Source of the DNA: Methylophilaceae bacterium | GTDB taxonomy: Bacteria > Pseudomonadota > Gammaproteobacteria > Burkholderiales > Methylophilaceae | DNA: 50,119 bases | Direction: 5' to 3' | NCBI GenBank assembly: GCA_028342535.1 | Contig: JAOLWQ010000007.1 | Location: 1 to 50,119, forward strand | Shown: piece after piece, positions 8,249-17,288 of the stretch | Layout of the letters: every line of letters starts with the position of its first letter | How positions within the stretch are numbered: position 1 is the first letter of the stretch | The notes under the pieces: model-generated | Database searches by the model: none | Told to the model about the DNA's origin: nothing | Seen by the model: the letters and a program-made list of their open reading frames with translations, nothing else | Translations under genes and position numbers: made by a program

Positions 8249-9530
8249 AACTATTTTTATTACAGTACTAATATTATTTTCAAATTTTTTATCTGCTAAT
8301 TTGAATATTCAACATTGGGAATCAAATAATGGAGCACGAATATATTTTGTTGAAAATCATGATTTACCAATCGTAGATATTAATGTTGATTTTAGGGCTG
8401 GAAGTGTCAAAGATACTAAGCAAAAAAGTGGTCTAGCATCGCTTACTAATCATATGATGGTTTTAGGTTCAGGAGGTGTAAATGAGGAAGATCTAGCTAA
8501 TCAATTTATAGATTTAGGCGCTCAATTAAATAGTTCATTTGATCAAGATAAAAGTGGATTTAGTGTGCGAACTTTAACTGAGAAAAGAAGCGAGTCTATA
8601 GATTTGTTGACGTTAGTTCTCCACAAGCCAAATTTTGATAAAAATATTTTGGAGCGAGAAAAGAAACGATACGTTGCAAGTATAAGTCAATCAGACACAA
8701 TGCCTGGATCAATAGCTTCAAAAGCTTTTAATAAAGTCTTATATGGTAAACATCCTTATGGTTTATCAAGCTCTGGTGAAGTTGAAACAATACAAAAAAT
8801 CAGTAAAAAAGATTTACATAATTTTTATAAAAATAATTATTTTTCGAATGAACTATCAATTGTTATAGTTGGTGATATTTCAAGAAAAGAAGCCGAAGAT
8901 CTTGGTAATAAGATTAGTTCAGGATTCACTCAAAGTAAAATAGCATTACCAATTCCTTTAGTTAAAGAAGTGCAGGGGCAAGAAATTAAAATAAGTCACC
9001 CTGCTAAACAAGCCCATTTATATTATGGGGCACCAGTAATTAAAAGAGGGGACCCCGATTTTTTAGCTTTATATCTAGGTAATTATATACTGGGCGGTGG
9101 TGGGTTTGTATCAAGACTAACTCAAGTTATCAGAGAAGATAGAGGTTTAGCATATAGTGTGTATAGCTACTTCATGCCTTATATTGAGAAAGGTCCTTTT
9201 CAGATAGGAGTCCAAACTAAAAAGAATCAAGTAGGCCAGGCAAAAAAATTAATTGAAGAAACAGTTGCTGAGTTTATTGAAAACGGTCCTAAGCCACAAG
9301 AACTAAAAAGGGCAAAAGATTTTATGATTGGTGGGTTTCCATTAAAGCTAGATAGTAACAAAAGTATTTTAGAGTATGTCAGTATGATGGCATTCTATAA
9401 ATACCCATTAGATTATCTTGATACATTTACAGATAAAATTGATAAAATAACATCTGAAGAAATTAAATCTGCTTTTCAAAGGCGTGTTGATATGAGTAAA
9501 TTTTCTACAGTTATTGTGGGTAGTGAGTAG
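8238..9530 (+). CDS. M16-family partner protein lacking the zinc motif
   Basis: Second M16B protein, 430 residues, with a signal peptide ending near residue 20 (FLSA). Where the partner has HVLEH this protein has SLTNH (about residues 70-74), so the zinc-binding His and catalytic Glu are absent and it should be non-catalytic. The C-terminal half keeps GGGGFVSRL and DRGLAYSVYSYF, the substrate-binding Arg/Tyr region typical of inactive partners. The gene starts within the last 11 nt of the active M16 gene, supporting a 1:1 heterodimer. It is intact and full length, so it is a real partner and not a decaying gene. Confidence 0.9.
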   Translation: MPIKTIFITVLILFSNFLSANLNIQHWESNNGARIYFVENHDLPIVDINVDFRAGSVKDTKQKSGLASLTNHMMVLGSGGVNEEDLANQFIDLGAQLNSSFDQDKSGFSVRTLTEKRSESIDLLTLVLHKPNFDKNILEREKKRYVASISQSDTMPGSIASKAFNKVLYGKHPYGLSSSGEVETIQKISKKDLHNFYKNNYFSNELSIVIVGDISRKEAEDLGNKISSGFTQSKIALPIPLVKEVQGQEIKISHPAKQAHLYYGAPVIKRGDPDFLALYLGNYILGGGGFVSRLTQVIREDRGLAYSVYSYFMPYIEKGPFQIGVQTKKNQVGQAKKLIEETVAEFIENGPKPQELKRAKDFMIGGFPLKLDSNKSILEYVSMMAFYKYPLDYLDTFTDKIDKITSEEIKSAFQRRVDMSKFSTVIVGSE

Positions 9531-10065
9531 CAAAAAAGGAAAGGTAAAAATTATTGGTGGCTCATGGAAAAGAAAGAATATTTTTTTTCATGATGCTGAT
9601 GGTTTAAGACCTACCTTAAACAGAGTAAGAGAAACTTTATTTAATTGGTTAAGCCAAGATTTGTCAGGAAAGAATTGCTTGGATTTATTTTCTGGAAGCG
9701 GTATTTTAGGCTTCGAATCATTATCTCGAAATGCTGAATCATGCATATTGGTTGACAATAACACTTCAACTATTTCAATGCTTATCGATAATAAGAATAA
9801 TTTAAATGCTAAGAATGCTTTAATTATAAATTTAACAGCAGAAATTTTTTTAAAAAATAATCAAGAGCTTTTTGATATCATTTTTTTTGACCCCCCATTT
9901 TCAAGTATTGATATACCTTCTCTTTTATTTGAGATTAAAAATCACTTGAAACCCAACGGGGTTATATATCTTGAAATGAATGAAAAATTCTCTAGTAATC
10001 AATATAATATTTTAAAACATTCTAAGGCAGGAAAGGTATACTTTTATTTACTAACATTAAAATAA
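9523..10065 (+). CDS. rsmD: RsmD, 16S rRNA (guanine966-N2)-methyltransferase
   Basis: Rossmann-fold RNA methyltransferase acting on 16S rRNA during 30S assembly. Family marks are VKIIGGSWKRK at the N terminus, RPTLNRVRETLFNWL, SAM motif I CLDLFSGSGILGFESLSR, and the catalytic DPPF motif. The length, about 180 residues, is usual. The start is uncertain: I prefer GTG at 9523, which overlaps the previous stop, over TTG at 9514, because the resulting N terminus matches the family better. It is followed 9 nt later by coaD, a frequent rsmD-coaD pairing. Confidence 0.92.
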   Translation: MSSKKGKVKIIGGSWKRKNIFFHDADGLRPTLNRVRETLFNWLSQDLSGKNCLDLFSGSGILGFESLSRNAESCILVDNNTSTISMLIDNKNNLNAKNALIINLTAEIFLKNNQELFDIIFFDPPFSSIDIPSLLFEIKNHLKPNGVIYLEMNEKFSSNQYNILKHSKAGKVYFYLLTLK

Positions 10066-10074
10066 TTAGATTTT

Positions 10075-10548
10075 ATGAATGCAATATACCCAGGTACTTT
10101 TGACCCTCTAACATTGGGACATGAAGAAATTATTAATAGAGCTGCAAAAATATTTGATAATTTGTTAGTTGCAGTTGCTGTGAATTCTTCTAAACCCACG
10201 ATGTTTAATTTACAAGACAGATTAAAATTAGTTGAGATTGTTTCGAGACGATACCCTAATGTTACTTTTGGTTCTTATGAGGGCTTAACTATAGATTTTG
10301 CAAATACTAATAACATTAATTTAATTGTAAGGGGTGCACGAAATTCGACTGATTTTAATTATGAGTCACAAATTTCTCAAATGAATAACACCATGGACAG
10401 TGGTTTAGAAAGTATATTTTTTATTGCTTCAGACCCTTTTAAGTCAATTACTTCTTCTTTAGTTCGTCAGGTGATCAATTTAAATGGTGATTATTCAAAA
10501 TTTATCTCAAAAGATGTTGCTAATCATCTAGAGAAAAAAAATGGATAA
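10075..10548 (+). CDS. coaD: CoaD, phosphopantetheine adenylyltransferase
   Basis: Transfers AMP from ATP to 4'-phosphopantetheine, the fourth step of coenzyme A synthesis, in the cytoplasm. It has 157 residues, the usual size. The start is MNAIYPGTFDPLTLGHEEI with the nucleotidyltransferase TLGH motif, followed by VRGARNSTDFNYE and the C-terminal SSLVRQ corresponding to the family ISSTxVR motif. It is likely cotranscribed with rsmD upstream and the following oxygenase-like gene, which starts 5 nt after its stop. Confidence 0.96.
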   Translation: MNAIYPGTFDPLTLGHEEIINRAAKIFDNLLVAVAVNSSKPTMFNLQDRLKLVEIVSRRYPNVTFGSYEGLTIDFANTNNINLIVRGARNSTDFNYESQISQMNNTMDSGLESIFFIASDPFKSITSSLVRQVINLNGDYSKFISKDVANHLEKKNG

Positions 10549-10553
10549 TTTTT

Positions 10554-11204
10554 ATGAAATATAATGCCCATCATTTTCAACCTAATCCCGGTTACCTTAC
10601 ATATGAGCTTAATGAAGATACGATGGATTTTTTATGGGCAAGAATAGATAAGGCTAAAGTAATAGATTTACCAGTTAATAAGCGATTAGCTGGCAATATA
10701 ACCAAATCTCTCGATATGGGTTTACATGATTTAGGCCCTATTGCTGAGATAGTTATTCCTTTATGTGAAGAGTACGTTAAACAATTCTCTCAGCCATATC
10801 ATAATCAAGTTGCTGGGGAATGCGTTAATATTTTTTCATTTTCTGATTGGTGGGTAAATTATCAATATCAAAATGAATTTAATCCACCTCATGATCATAG
10901 CGGCGTTTATAGCTGGGTTATTTGGATGAAAATTCCTACTGAATTTGATGATCAAAAGATGCTTCCAATAGCAGCGGAGAGTAATGCACAAAATCATATT
11001 TCAAACTTTGCGTTTTCATATGTCGATACTTTAGGAGTTATAAAACAGCTTATAATCCCAATGGGGAAAAAAATGGAGGGCACATTGTGCCTATTTCCAT
11101 CGCAACTAAAACACTCTGTGAATCCATTTTATAATTGTGACGAACCTAGAATTTCTGTAGCAGGTAATATTAGCTTGTTTTCAAAACCACCAAGAGACAA
11201 ATAA
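10554..11204 (+). CDS. Putative 2-oxoglutarate/Fe(II) oxygenase-like protein
   Basis: A 216-residue soluble protein with no signal peptide. The middle contains NPPHDHSGVYSWVIW (about residues 105-120) and the C-terminal part LCLFPSQLKHSVNPFY then EPRISVAGN (about 178-208). A histidine-rich strand, then a distal His and Arg on a beta-strand pair, is the layout of 2OG-Fe(II) dioxygenases of the 2OG-FeII_Oxy_5 type known from marine phages and pelagic bacteria. The first iron-ligand motif is HDH, not a clean HxD, so activity is not certain. It sits between coaD and gloA, unrelated in function, and reads in the same direction 5 nt after coaD. Substrate unknown; the family call is from motif shape only. 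Confidence 0.55.
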   Translation: MKYNAHHFQPNPGYLTYELNEDTMDFLWARIDKAKVIDLPVNKRLAGNITKSLDMGLHDLGPIAEIVIPLCEEYVKQFSQPYHNQVAGECVNIFSFSDWWVNYQYQNEFNPPHDHSGVYSWVIWMKIPTEFDDQKMLPIAAESNAQNHISNFAFSYVDTLGVIKQLIIPMGKKMEGTLCLFPSQLKHSVNPFYNCDEPRISVAGNISLFSKPPRDK

Positions 11205-11224
11205 ATTTTAAGGGTATTGTAAAA

Positions 11225-11614
11225 TTGAGAATATTACACACTATGCTTAGAGTTAACGACCTAAAAGAATCAATTGATTTTTACCAAAAATTTTTTGGTA
11301 TGAAGGTTTTGCGTCAAAAAGACTACCCTGAAGGAATGTTCTCTCTAGCTTTTATAGGCTATGGCGATGAAATGTCCGATACTGTAATTGAATTAACTTA
11401 TAACTGGAATACAAGTAAGTATGATCATGGGGGAGCTTTTGGGCATATCGCAATTGAAGTTAAAGATGTTCATAAGACTTGTGAAGAAATTAAGAAAAAA
11501 GGGGGTAATGTTGTTAGAGAAGCAGGCCCTATGATGGGATCTAAACTTCTTTTAGCATTTATTGAAGATCCTAATGGCTATAAGATCGAGTTAATTCAAA
11601 AAGGGACGTTTTAA
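11225..11614 (+). CDS. gloA: GloA, lactoylglutathione lyase (glyoxalase I)
   Basis: Converts the glutathione hemithioacetal of methylglyoxal to S-lactoylglutathione in the cytoplasm. It has 129 residues. The metal ligands are all visible: His5 in LHTMLRV, a Glu in VIELTYNW, a His in FGHIAIEV and a Glu in YKIELIQ. These match the Ni-type bacterial enzyme in length and sequence. The start is TTG; an AAGGG lies about 11 nt upstream, a rather long spacing. It ends directly against the convergent dnaJ gene, with no bases between the two stop codons and no terminator in between. Confidence 0.96.
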   Translation: MRILHTMLRVNDLKESIDFYQKFFGMKVLRQKDYPEGMFSLAFIGYGDEMSDTVIELTYNWNTSKYDHGGAFGHIAIEVKDVHKTCEEIKKKGGNVVREAGPMMGSKLLLAFIEDPNGYKIELIQKGTF

Positions 11615-12730
11615 TTATTCAAAAAAATTTTTAACTGTATCAAGCCAAGTTTTAGATCTAGGACTATGTTTATCGCTGTCAGCCTGATTCATTTTTTCTA
11701 ATTCTTCTAAAATATTTTTTTGTTTTTCTGTTAATTTGACTGGTGTTTCAACTACAACGTGACAATGAAGATCTCCCACTTGACTCTCTCGGACTGGTTT
11801 AATACCTTTACCTTTTAATCTAAATGCAGCACCAGTTTGTGTTTCGGCTGGGATTTTAATTTTAGCATTTCCATCAAGTGTAGGAATTTCCAATTCACCG
11901 CCGAGAGCAGCTATTGAAAAACTAATAGGCATTTCACAATGTAAATTTGCACCATCACGCTCAAAAATTTGATGTTCTTTAACGCCAATAACTACATAAA
12001 GGTCTCCAGTAGGACCTCCATTAACTCCAGCTTCTCCTTCACCAGATAATCTAATACGATCCCCATCATCAACCCCAATAGGTATTTTAACCGACAATGT
12101 CTTATTTTCTTTTATTCGACCTGATCCGCCACAAGGAGAACAGGGGTCTTTAATAGTTGTTCCTGCACCGTTACAATGTGGGCATTCTTGCTGAACTGAA
12201 AAGAAGCCTTGCTGCATCCTAACTTGACCCTGTCCATGGCATGTTGCGCATTCAATTGGAGTAGAACCTTTTTTTGCACCTGATCCATTACAGGGCTCAC
12301 ATGAAACCATTACTGGTATTTTTATTTGTTTCTCTGTTCCTTTAGCTGCTTCTTCAAGCGATATTTCCATATTAAATCTAAGATCAGCGCCTCGATGAAC
12401 GTTAGACCTACCATTAGATCTTCCACCACCGAATATATCGCCAAATATATCGCCGAAAGCATCTCCAAAATCACCTGTACCAGCTCCTCCACCCATATTC
12501 TGATCTACTCCAGCATGACCATATTGATCATACATAGATTTTTTTTGAGGGTCAGATAAGATATCGTATGCTTTTTTTACTTCTTTAAAGGTTTCAGTAG
12601 ATTCTAGATTTCCATCATTTCGATCGGGATGATGTTTCATTGCAAGTTTTTTATAAGCTTTTTTGATTTCAACATCAGAAGCTTGTTGGTTTACACCCAA
12701 AATATCGTAGTAATCTTTTTTATCAGCCAT
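11615..12730 (-). CDS. dnaJ: DnaJ, Hsp40 co-chaperone
   Basis: Delivers unfolded substrates to DnaK and stimulates its ATPase. It has 371 residues. The J domain holds the HPD motif (KHHPDRND near residue 33). A Gly/Phe linker with repeated GDIFG follows. The zinc region has four CxxCxGxG units ([32 protein letters not shown]), then the C-terminal substrate-binding domain. It is the last gene of grpE-dnaK-dnaJ, separated from dnaK by 65 nt containing a perfect 10-bp hairpin. No Shine-Dalgarno is obvious before its ATG. Confidence 0.98.
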   Translation of the reverse strand: MADKKDYYDILGVNQQASDVEIKKAYKKLAMKHHPDRNDGNLESTETFKEVKKAYDILSDPQKKSMYDQYGHAGVDQNMGGGAGTGDFGDAFGDIFGDIFGGGRSNGRSNVHRGADLRFNMEISLEEAAKGTEKQIKIPVMVSCEPCNGSGAKKGSTPIECATCHGQGQVRMQQGFFSVQQECPHCNGAGTTIKDPCSPCGGSGRIKENKTLSVKIPIGVDDGDRIRLSGEGEAGVNGGPTGDLYVVIGVKEHQIFERDGANLHCEMPISFSIAALGGELEIPTLDGNAKIKIPAETQTGAAFRLKGKGIKPVRESQVGDLHCHVVVETPVKLTEKQKNILEELEKMNQADSDKHSPRSKTWLDTVKNFFE

Positions 12731-12742
12731 AAGGAGTCTAAC

Positions 12743-12768
12743 GTAGAGGTAATTCTTATTACCTCTAC
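12743..12768 (-). repeat. Perfect inverted repeat between dnaK and dnaJ
   Basis: GTAGAGGTAA at 12743-12752 and TTACCTCTAC at 12759-12768 pair perfectly with a 6-nt loop. On the transcribed strand there is no following U-run, so it is not a classic terminator. It lies 12 nt before the dnaJ ATG. It could be an mRNA-stabilising or processing hairpin that sets the DnaK:DnaJ ratio, as reported for dnaK-dnaJ junctions in other bacteria; the function here is inferred. Confidence 0.75.
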
Positions 12769-12795
12769 TATATAATAATTATTTATAGAATTTTT

Positions 12796-14724
12796 TTATT
12801 TTTTCTTATCGTCTTTCTTTACTTCTTCGAATTCAGCATCGACAACTTCAGCATCAACTGTCTTCTCCTTATTTTTATTATCCTCTTTTGGCTGTGCTTG
12901 AGCAGCTTGTTGATCAGCATGTATCTTCTCGCCAAGCTTTTGAGATACTTCAGCTAATATTTTATTTTTAGCTTCAATATCATCTTTTTTATCAGATTTT
13001 AAAGCTTCTTCAAGCTCACTAATAGCCTTCTCTATATTCACTTTCTCATCTTTTTCTACTTTATCAGGATTATCAGTCATCATTTTTTTAACTGAATGAA
13101 TCATCCCTTCTGAAAGATTTTTTGCGTCAACCAACTCTCTCAATTTTTTGTCTTCTTCAGCGTGAAGTTCAGCATCATCTTCCATTTTTTTAATCTCTTC
13201 TTCACTAAGACCACCACTTGATTTAATAACGATTTTATTTTCTTTGCCAGTAGCCTTATCTTTAGCATTGACATGTAAGATACCATTTGCATCAAGGTCA
13301 AAAGTAACCTCTATCTGAGGTGTTCCCCTAGGTGCTGCTGGTATTTCATTTAAATTAAATTGGCCTAAACTTTTATTACCTGTAGCCATTTCTCTTTCAC
13401 CTTGAAATACATTAATTGTTACAGCACTTTGGTTATCTTCTGCAGTTGAGAATGTTTGAGATTCCTTTGTTGGGATGGTGGTATTTTTTTTAATTAATTT
13501 TGTCATAACACCGCCCATTGTTTCAATTCCCAAGCTTAAAGGAGTAACATCCAATAACAACACATCCTTTACATCACCTTGAAGAACCCCTCCTTGAACC
13601 GCAGCACCAACTGCAACTGCCTCATCAGGATTAACATCTTTTCTTGGCTCAACTCCAAATATTTCTTTTACTTTTTCCTGAACTTTAGGCATTCTAGTTT
13701 GACCGCCAACAAGTATTACATCAGCAATTTCATTTGACGCCCCCGAATCTTTTATGGCTGTTTTACATGGAGCAATCGTTCGCTCTATCAGGTCTTCAAC
13801 TAAAGACTCAAGTTTTGCCCTGGTTAACTTAACGACTAAATGTTTTGGTCCAGAAGCATCCGCTGTTAAATAAGGTAAATTAACTTCTGTTTGTGTACTA
13901 CTTGATAGCTCAATCTTAGCTTTTTCTGCAGCTTCTTTTAACCTCTGTTTAACAAGCACATCTTTGCTGATGTCTACACCATTTTCTTTCTTGAATTCTT
14001 CTGCAAGAAAATCAATAATTCTATTATCAAAATCCTCACCACCTAGAAACGTATCTCCGTTTGTTGAAAGGACTTCAAACTGATGCTCACCATCTACACT
14101 TGATATTTCAATAATAGATACATCAAAGGTTCCACCCCCTAAGTCATAAACTGCAATTTTTCTATCACCTTCTTTTTTATCTAAACCAAAAGCTAATGCA
14201 GCAGCAGTTGGCTCATTAATAATTCTTTTAACTTCTAAACCAGCAATCCTGCCAGCATCTTTTGTAGCTTGTCTTTGGCTGTCATTAAAATATGCGGGCA
14301 CTGTAATAACTGCATCTGTAACCTCTTCACCTAGATAATCTTCTGCTGTTTTTTTCATCTTTCTCAAAATTTCTGCAGAAATTTGCGGTGGCGCCATTTT
14401 TTCTCCTTTAATTTCAACCCAAGCATCTCCATTATCTGCTTTTGAAATTTTGTATGGCATTAAACCTATATCTTTTTGAACTTCGTCTTCATCAAACTTT
14501 CTCCCGATTAGTCGTTTAACCGCATAGACAGTATTTTCAGGGTTTGTAACAGCCTGTCTTTTCGCAGGAGCACCAACAAGTGATTCTCCATCATCTTGGT
14601 AAGCAACAATTGAAGGGGTTGTTCTGGTTCCTTCAGTATTTTCAATTACTTTTGGTTTACCATTCTCCATAACGGAAACACATGAGTTTGTTGTTCCTAA
14701 ATCGATTCCAATAGTCTTTGCCAT
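12796..14724 (-). CDS. dnaK: DnaK, Hsp70 chaperone
   Basis: Main ATP-dependent chaperone of the cytoplasm. It has 642 residues. The nucleotide-binding domain begins [18 protein letters not shown] and includes the phosphate motif [12 protein letters not shown]; the linker [16 protein letters not shown] leads to the substrate-binding domain, and the lid ends in an acidic KEEDK-type tail ([16 protein letters not shown]). It lies between grpE and dnaJ. A second sigma32-type promoter sits across the grpE stop codon, so dnaK can be transcribed apart from grpE. Confidence 0.99.
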   Translation of the reverse strand: MAKTIGIDLGTTNSCVSVMENGKPKVIENTEGTRTTPSIVAYQDDGESLVGAPAKRQAVTNPENTVYAVKRLIGRKFDEDEVQKDIGLMPYKISKADNGDAWVEIKGEKMAPPQISAEILRKMKKTAEDYLGEEVTDAVITVPAYFNDSQRQATKDAGRIAGLEVKRIINEPTAAALAFGLDKKEGDRKIAVYDLGGGTFDVSIIEISSVDGEHQFEVLSTNGDTFLGGEDFDNRIIDFLAEEFKKENGVDISKDVLVKQRLKEAAEKAKIELSSSTQTEVNLPYLTADASGPKHLVVKLTRAKLESLVEDLIERTIAPCKTAIKDSGASNEIADVILVGGQTRMPKVQEKVKEIFGVEPRKDVNPDEAVAVGAAVQGGVLQGDVKDVLLLDVTPLSLGIETMGGVMTKLIKKNTTIPTKESQTFSTAEDNQSAVTINVFQGEREMATGNKSLGQFNLNEIPAAPRGTPQIEVTFDLDANGILHVNAKDKATGKENKIVIKSSGGLSEEEIKKMEDDAELHAEEDKKLRELVDAKNLSEGMIHSVKKMMTDNPDKVEKDEKVNIEKAISELEEALKSDKKDDIEAKNKILAEVSQKLGEKIHADQQAAQAQPKEDNKNKEKTVDAEVVDAEFEEVKKDDKKK

Positions 14725-14764
14725 TTTCTTATTTCCTTAAGTTATATTAAATTCTCTACTTTAT

Positions 14765-14792
14765 AAATAGTGATACTTAGATAAATTTCAAG
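14765..14792 (-). promoter_or_regulatory. Predicted sigma32 promoter upstream of dnaK
   Basis: Minus strand CTTGAAA (14792-14786), a 13-nt spacer, then CACTATTT (14772-14765). The sigma32 consensus is CTTGAAA-N13-14-CCCCATnT; the -35 matches 7/7, the -10 matches at most defined positions. The TGA inside CTTGAAA is the grpE stop codon, so the promoter begins within grpE. It would start transcription about 35 nt before the dnaK ATG. Confidence 0.65.
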
Positions 14793-15294
14793 CTTTTTTT
14801 TCTTTTTCTTTTGCAACTGATACTAATGCTGGCCTTAAAACCCTACCGTTTAATTTATATCCTTTTTGGAAAACAGAAAGAATTTTGTTTTGTTCTTCAT
14901 CTGAATCTATCATTGTCATTGCTTGATGAAAATTAGGATCAAATGTATCACCTTTAGGATCTAATTCCTCAATATTAAATTTTTCAAATACAGTGGCTAG
15001 TTGTTTTACAGTTAACTCAACCCCGTCTTTGTAGCTTTCTAATGTAGCATTTTCAATTATTAATGCTGCATCAAGACTATCTTTAACCAGTAATATTTCC
15101 TGGCTAAAACTTTCTATTGCGTATTTTCTAGTTTTCTCTGCTTCTTCTAAAGCCCTTTTCCTATTATTTTCAGATTCTGCTTTTGCATAAAGTACTTGTG
15201 CTTCTAACGCTTCAATTTTTGCAACTAAGTCTTTTTCTAGACTCTTTGGATTAGCTGCTTTCTTAGCTTTTTTCGCTGTTATTTTATCTGTCAT
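14788..15294 (-). CDS. grpE: GrpE, nucleotide exchange factor of DnaK
   Basis: Releases ADP from DnaK. It has 168 residues. A lysine-rich N terminus is followed by a long helix with AKAESENNRKRALEEAEKTRKYA and the C-terminal beta domain with DPKGDTFDPNFHQAMTMI and GYKLNGRVLRPALVSVA, the GrpE signature. It is the first gene of grpE-dnaK-dnaJ and is preceded by a strong sigma32-type promoter; the divergent neighbour is edd. Confidence 0.97.
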   Translation of the reverse strand: MTDKITAKKAKKAANPKSLEKDLVAKIEALEAQVLYAKAESENNRKRALEEAEKTRKYAIESFSQEILLVKDSLDAALIIENATLESYKDGVELTVKQLATVFEKFNIEELDPKGDTFDPNFHQAMTMIDSDEEQNKILSVFQKGYKLNGRVLRPALVSVAKEKEKKA

Positions 15295-15329
15295 AGTTAT
15301 TTAAAATATTAATGTTAAAGTTAAAACAA

Positions 15330-15357
15330 ATATGGTGACTGTCTTGATAATTTCAAG
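15330..15357 (-). promoter_or_regulatory. Predicted sigma32 promoter upstream of grpE
   Basis: Minus strand CTTGAAA (15357-15351), a 13-nt spacer, then CACCATAT (15337-15330), differing from CCCCATnT only at the second base. It lies about 36 nt upstream of the grpE ATG and is the better of the two heat-shock promoters in this operon. No CIRCE element is present here. Confidence 0.75.
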
Positions 15358-15392
15358 GTTATTTGTATAAAATAATTCAATTAATATCAAAT

Positions 15393-15422
15393 TTGACTTG
15401 TTTATATCATTTCATTGATAAT
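15393..15422 (+). promoter_or_regulatory. Predicted sigma70-type promoter of edd-eda
   Basis: TTGACT at 15393-15398 (5/6), an 18-nt spacer, GATAAT at 15417-15422 (5/6). Transcription would begin near 15429. This lies downstream of the ATGs at 15421 and 15425, which argues that edd starts at the ATG at 15455. Confidence 0.5.
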
Positions 15423-15454
15423 GCATGGCTAACATAAAAAAATCATACGGAATT

Positions 15455-17272
15455 ATGAAACAATCTATTATTGAAATTACAGAGAGAATTAAAGAAAAAA
15501 GCCGGCCTACCAGATCTGCTTATCTTGAGAGAGTTGCTTCAATGAAAAAAAGAGATAGAGGTAGCGATCGCCTAGGCTGTGCCAATGTTGCCCATGCTAT
15601 TGCGGCTTTACCTAGTGATGATAAATTTAAAATAGTAGTAGAAAAAAAACCAAATCTTGCAATTGTGACAGCCTATAATGATATGCTATCAGCACATAAA
15701 CCATATGAAAGTTATCCTGAAATTATAAGGCAAGCAGCAGCTAGTATCGGAGCTACCGCACAAGTTGCTGGTGGAGTACCTGCAATGTGTGATGGAGTTA
15801 CTCAGGGAGAGGCTGGTATGGAGTTAAGTCTTTTCTCAAGAGATAATATTGCTATGGGCGCAGCAATTGGACTGTCTCATGATGTATTTGATGGAGCTGT
15901 TATGCTAGGAATTTGCGACAAAATTGTACCTGGTTTGTTAATTGGCGCTTTACATTTTGGACATCTACCTACTATTTTTATACCGGCTGGACCAATGTCT
16001 ACTGGGATTGATAATACATCTAAATCAAAAGTTAGAGAGCAGTATGCGCAAGGAAAAATAGGAAGAGAAGAATTACTAGATTCAGAGTCAGCAGCTTATC
16101 ATGGTGAAGGTACTTGCACTTTTTATGGGACTGCTAATAGCAATCAAATGCTTATGGAAGCAATGGGGCTCCATGTTCCAGGTGCAGCATTTGTTCACCC
16201 TTATGATGGAATTCGCAAAGAACTTACTGTTGAAGCTGTTAGATTGATAGTAGAAAATATTAAAAATAAAAAAACAATTTCTATTGGAGAATTGGTTGAC
16301 GAAAGGGTAATTATTAATGCAATGTCAGCACTTCTTGCAACAGGAGGATCAACTAATCACCTTATTCATTGGGTAGCCATTGCAAGAGCTGCTGGAATTA
16401 TAATTGATTGGTCTGATTTTCATGATCTAGCCAAATCAGTACCTCTTTTAGCAAGTGTATATCCAAATGGAAAAGCAGACGTAAACGAATTTCAAAAAGC
16501 TGGTGGCCCAGCTTTTGTTATTAGAGAATTAATTCAAGGTGGCTGCATGTACCCGGATGTAATTACTTCAAGCTTTGGTGGTTTAGCAGAATATGCTAAA
16601 CAACCGTTTATGGATAAAGACAAACTTTCTTGGAAAGATCTTCCAAAAATAAGTGGGGATGATTCAATTGTTAGAAGCTTTGATAACCCATTTAATGAAT
16701 CAGGCGGTTTAAGGTTGCTTAAAGGAAATATTGGCCGATCGGTAATTAAGATTTCTGCAGTGCCGGAAGATAAACATATCATTGAAGCTCCTGCTTTAAT
16801 ATTTAACAATCAAGAAGAATTACTAATGGCTTTTGACGAGGATAAATTAGATCAGGACTTTATTGCAGTAGTCCGCTTTCAAGGGCCAAAAGCCAATGGA
16901 ATGCCAGAACTTCATAAACTTACGCCACCATTATCTGTGATTCAGAATAAAGGATTTAAGGTTGCAATTGTAACTGATGGCAGAATGAGTGGAGCATCAG
17001 GAAAAATTCCTGCCGCAATTCATATGAGTCCAGAAGCTGCTGCGGGAGGCTCTATTGCAAAGATTAAAGAAGGAGATATTATCAGACTAAACGCCGTAGT
17101 TGGCTCAATGAATGTTCTTGTTGATGAAGCTGAATGGGATAAAAGAGAGCTAGCAAAAATGACGAAAGAGCAAAAACTAAATAATGAGCATGGTATTGGT
17201 CGAGAACTTTTTACGAGTGTAAGAAAAAATGTTTTATCAGCAGAAGAAGGTGCAATAACTTGGATCAATTAA
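15455..17272 (+). CDS. edd: Edd, phosphogluconate dehydratase
   Basis: Fe-S dehydratase that turns 6-phosphogluconate into 2-keto-3-deoxy-6-phosphogluconate, the first Entner-Doudoroff step. From the ATG at 15455 it has 605 residues, the family size; an in-frame ATG at 15425 would add ten residues but lies upstream of the predicted transcription start. IlvD/Edd family marks: AMCDGVTQG, GICDKIVPGLL, a cluster cysteine in GEGTCTFYGTANSNQ, ATGGSTNHL and DGRMSGASGKIPAAIHMSPE. It is followed 16 nt later by eda. The two enzymes form the complete lower Entner-Doudoroff branch; in methylotrophs using the ribulose monophosphate cycle this branch cleaves the assimilated hexose. Confidence 0.96.
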   Translation: MKQSIIEITERIKEKSRPTRSAYLERVASMKKRDRGSDRLGCANVAHAIAALPSDDKFKIVVEKKPNLAIVTAYNDMLSAHKPYESYPEIIRQAAASIGATAQVAGGVPAMCDGVTQGEAGMELSLFSRDNIAMGAAIGLSHDVFDGAVMLGICDKIVPGLLIGALHFGHLPTIFIPAGPMSTGIDNTSKSKVREQYAQGKIGREELLDSESAAYHGEGTCTFYGTANSNQMLMEAMGLHVPGAAFVHPYDGIRKELTVEAVRLIVENIKNKKTISIGELVDERVIINAMSALLATGGSTNHLIHWVAIARAAGIIIDWSDFHDLAKSVPLLASVYPNGKADVNEFQKAGGPAFVIRELIQGGCMYPDVITSSFGGLAEYAKQPFMDKDKLSWKDLPKISGDDSIVRSFDNPFNESGGLRLLKGNIGRSVIKISAVPEDKHIIEAPALIFNNQEELLMAFDEDKLDQDFIAVVRFQGPKANGMPELHKLTPPLSVIQNKGFKVAIVTDGRMSGASGKIPAAIHMSPEAAAGGSIAKIKEGDIIRLNAVVGSMNVLVDEAEWDKRELAKMTKEQKLNNEHGIGRELFTSVRKNVLSAEEGAITWIN

Positions 17273-17288
17273 ACTTTATGAGATAAAT

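Noticed and set aside
8238-9530. Second M16 gene as a decaying copy because its zinc motif is lost
   Set aside because: It is full length, keeps the substrate-binding segment and pairs with an active M16 gene, as known inactive partners do.
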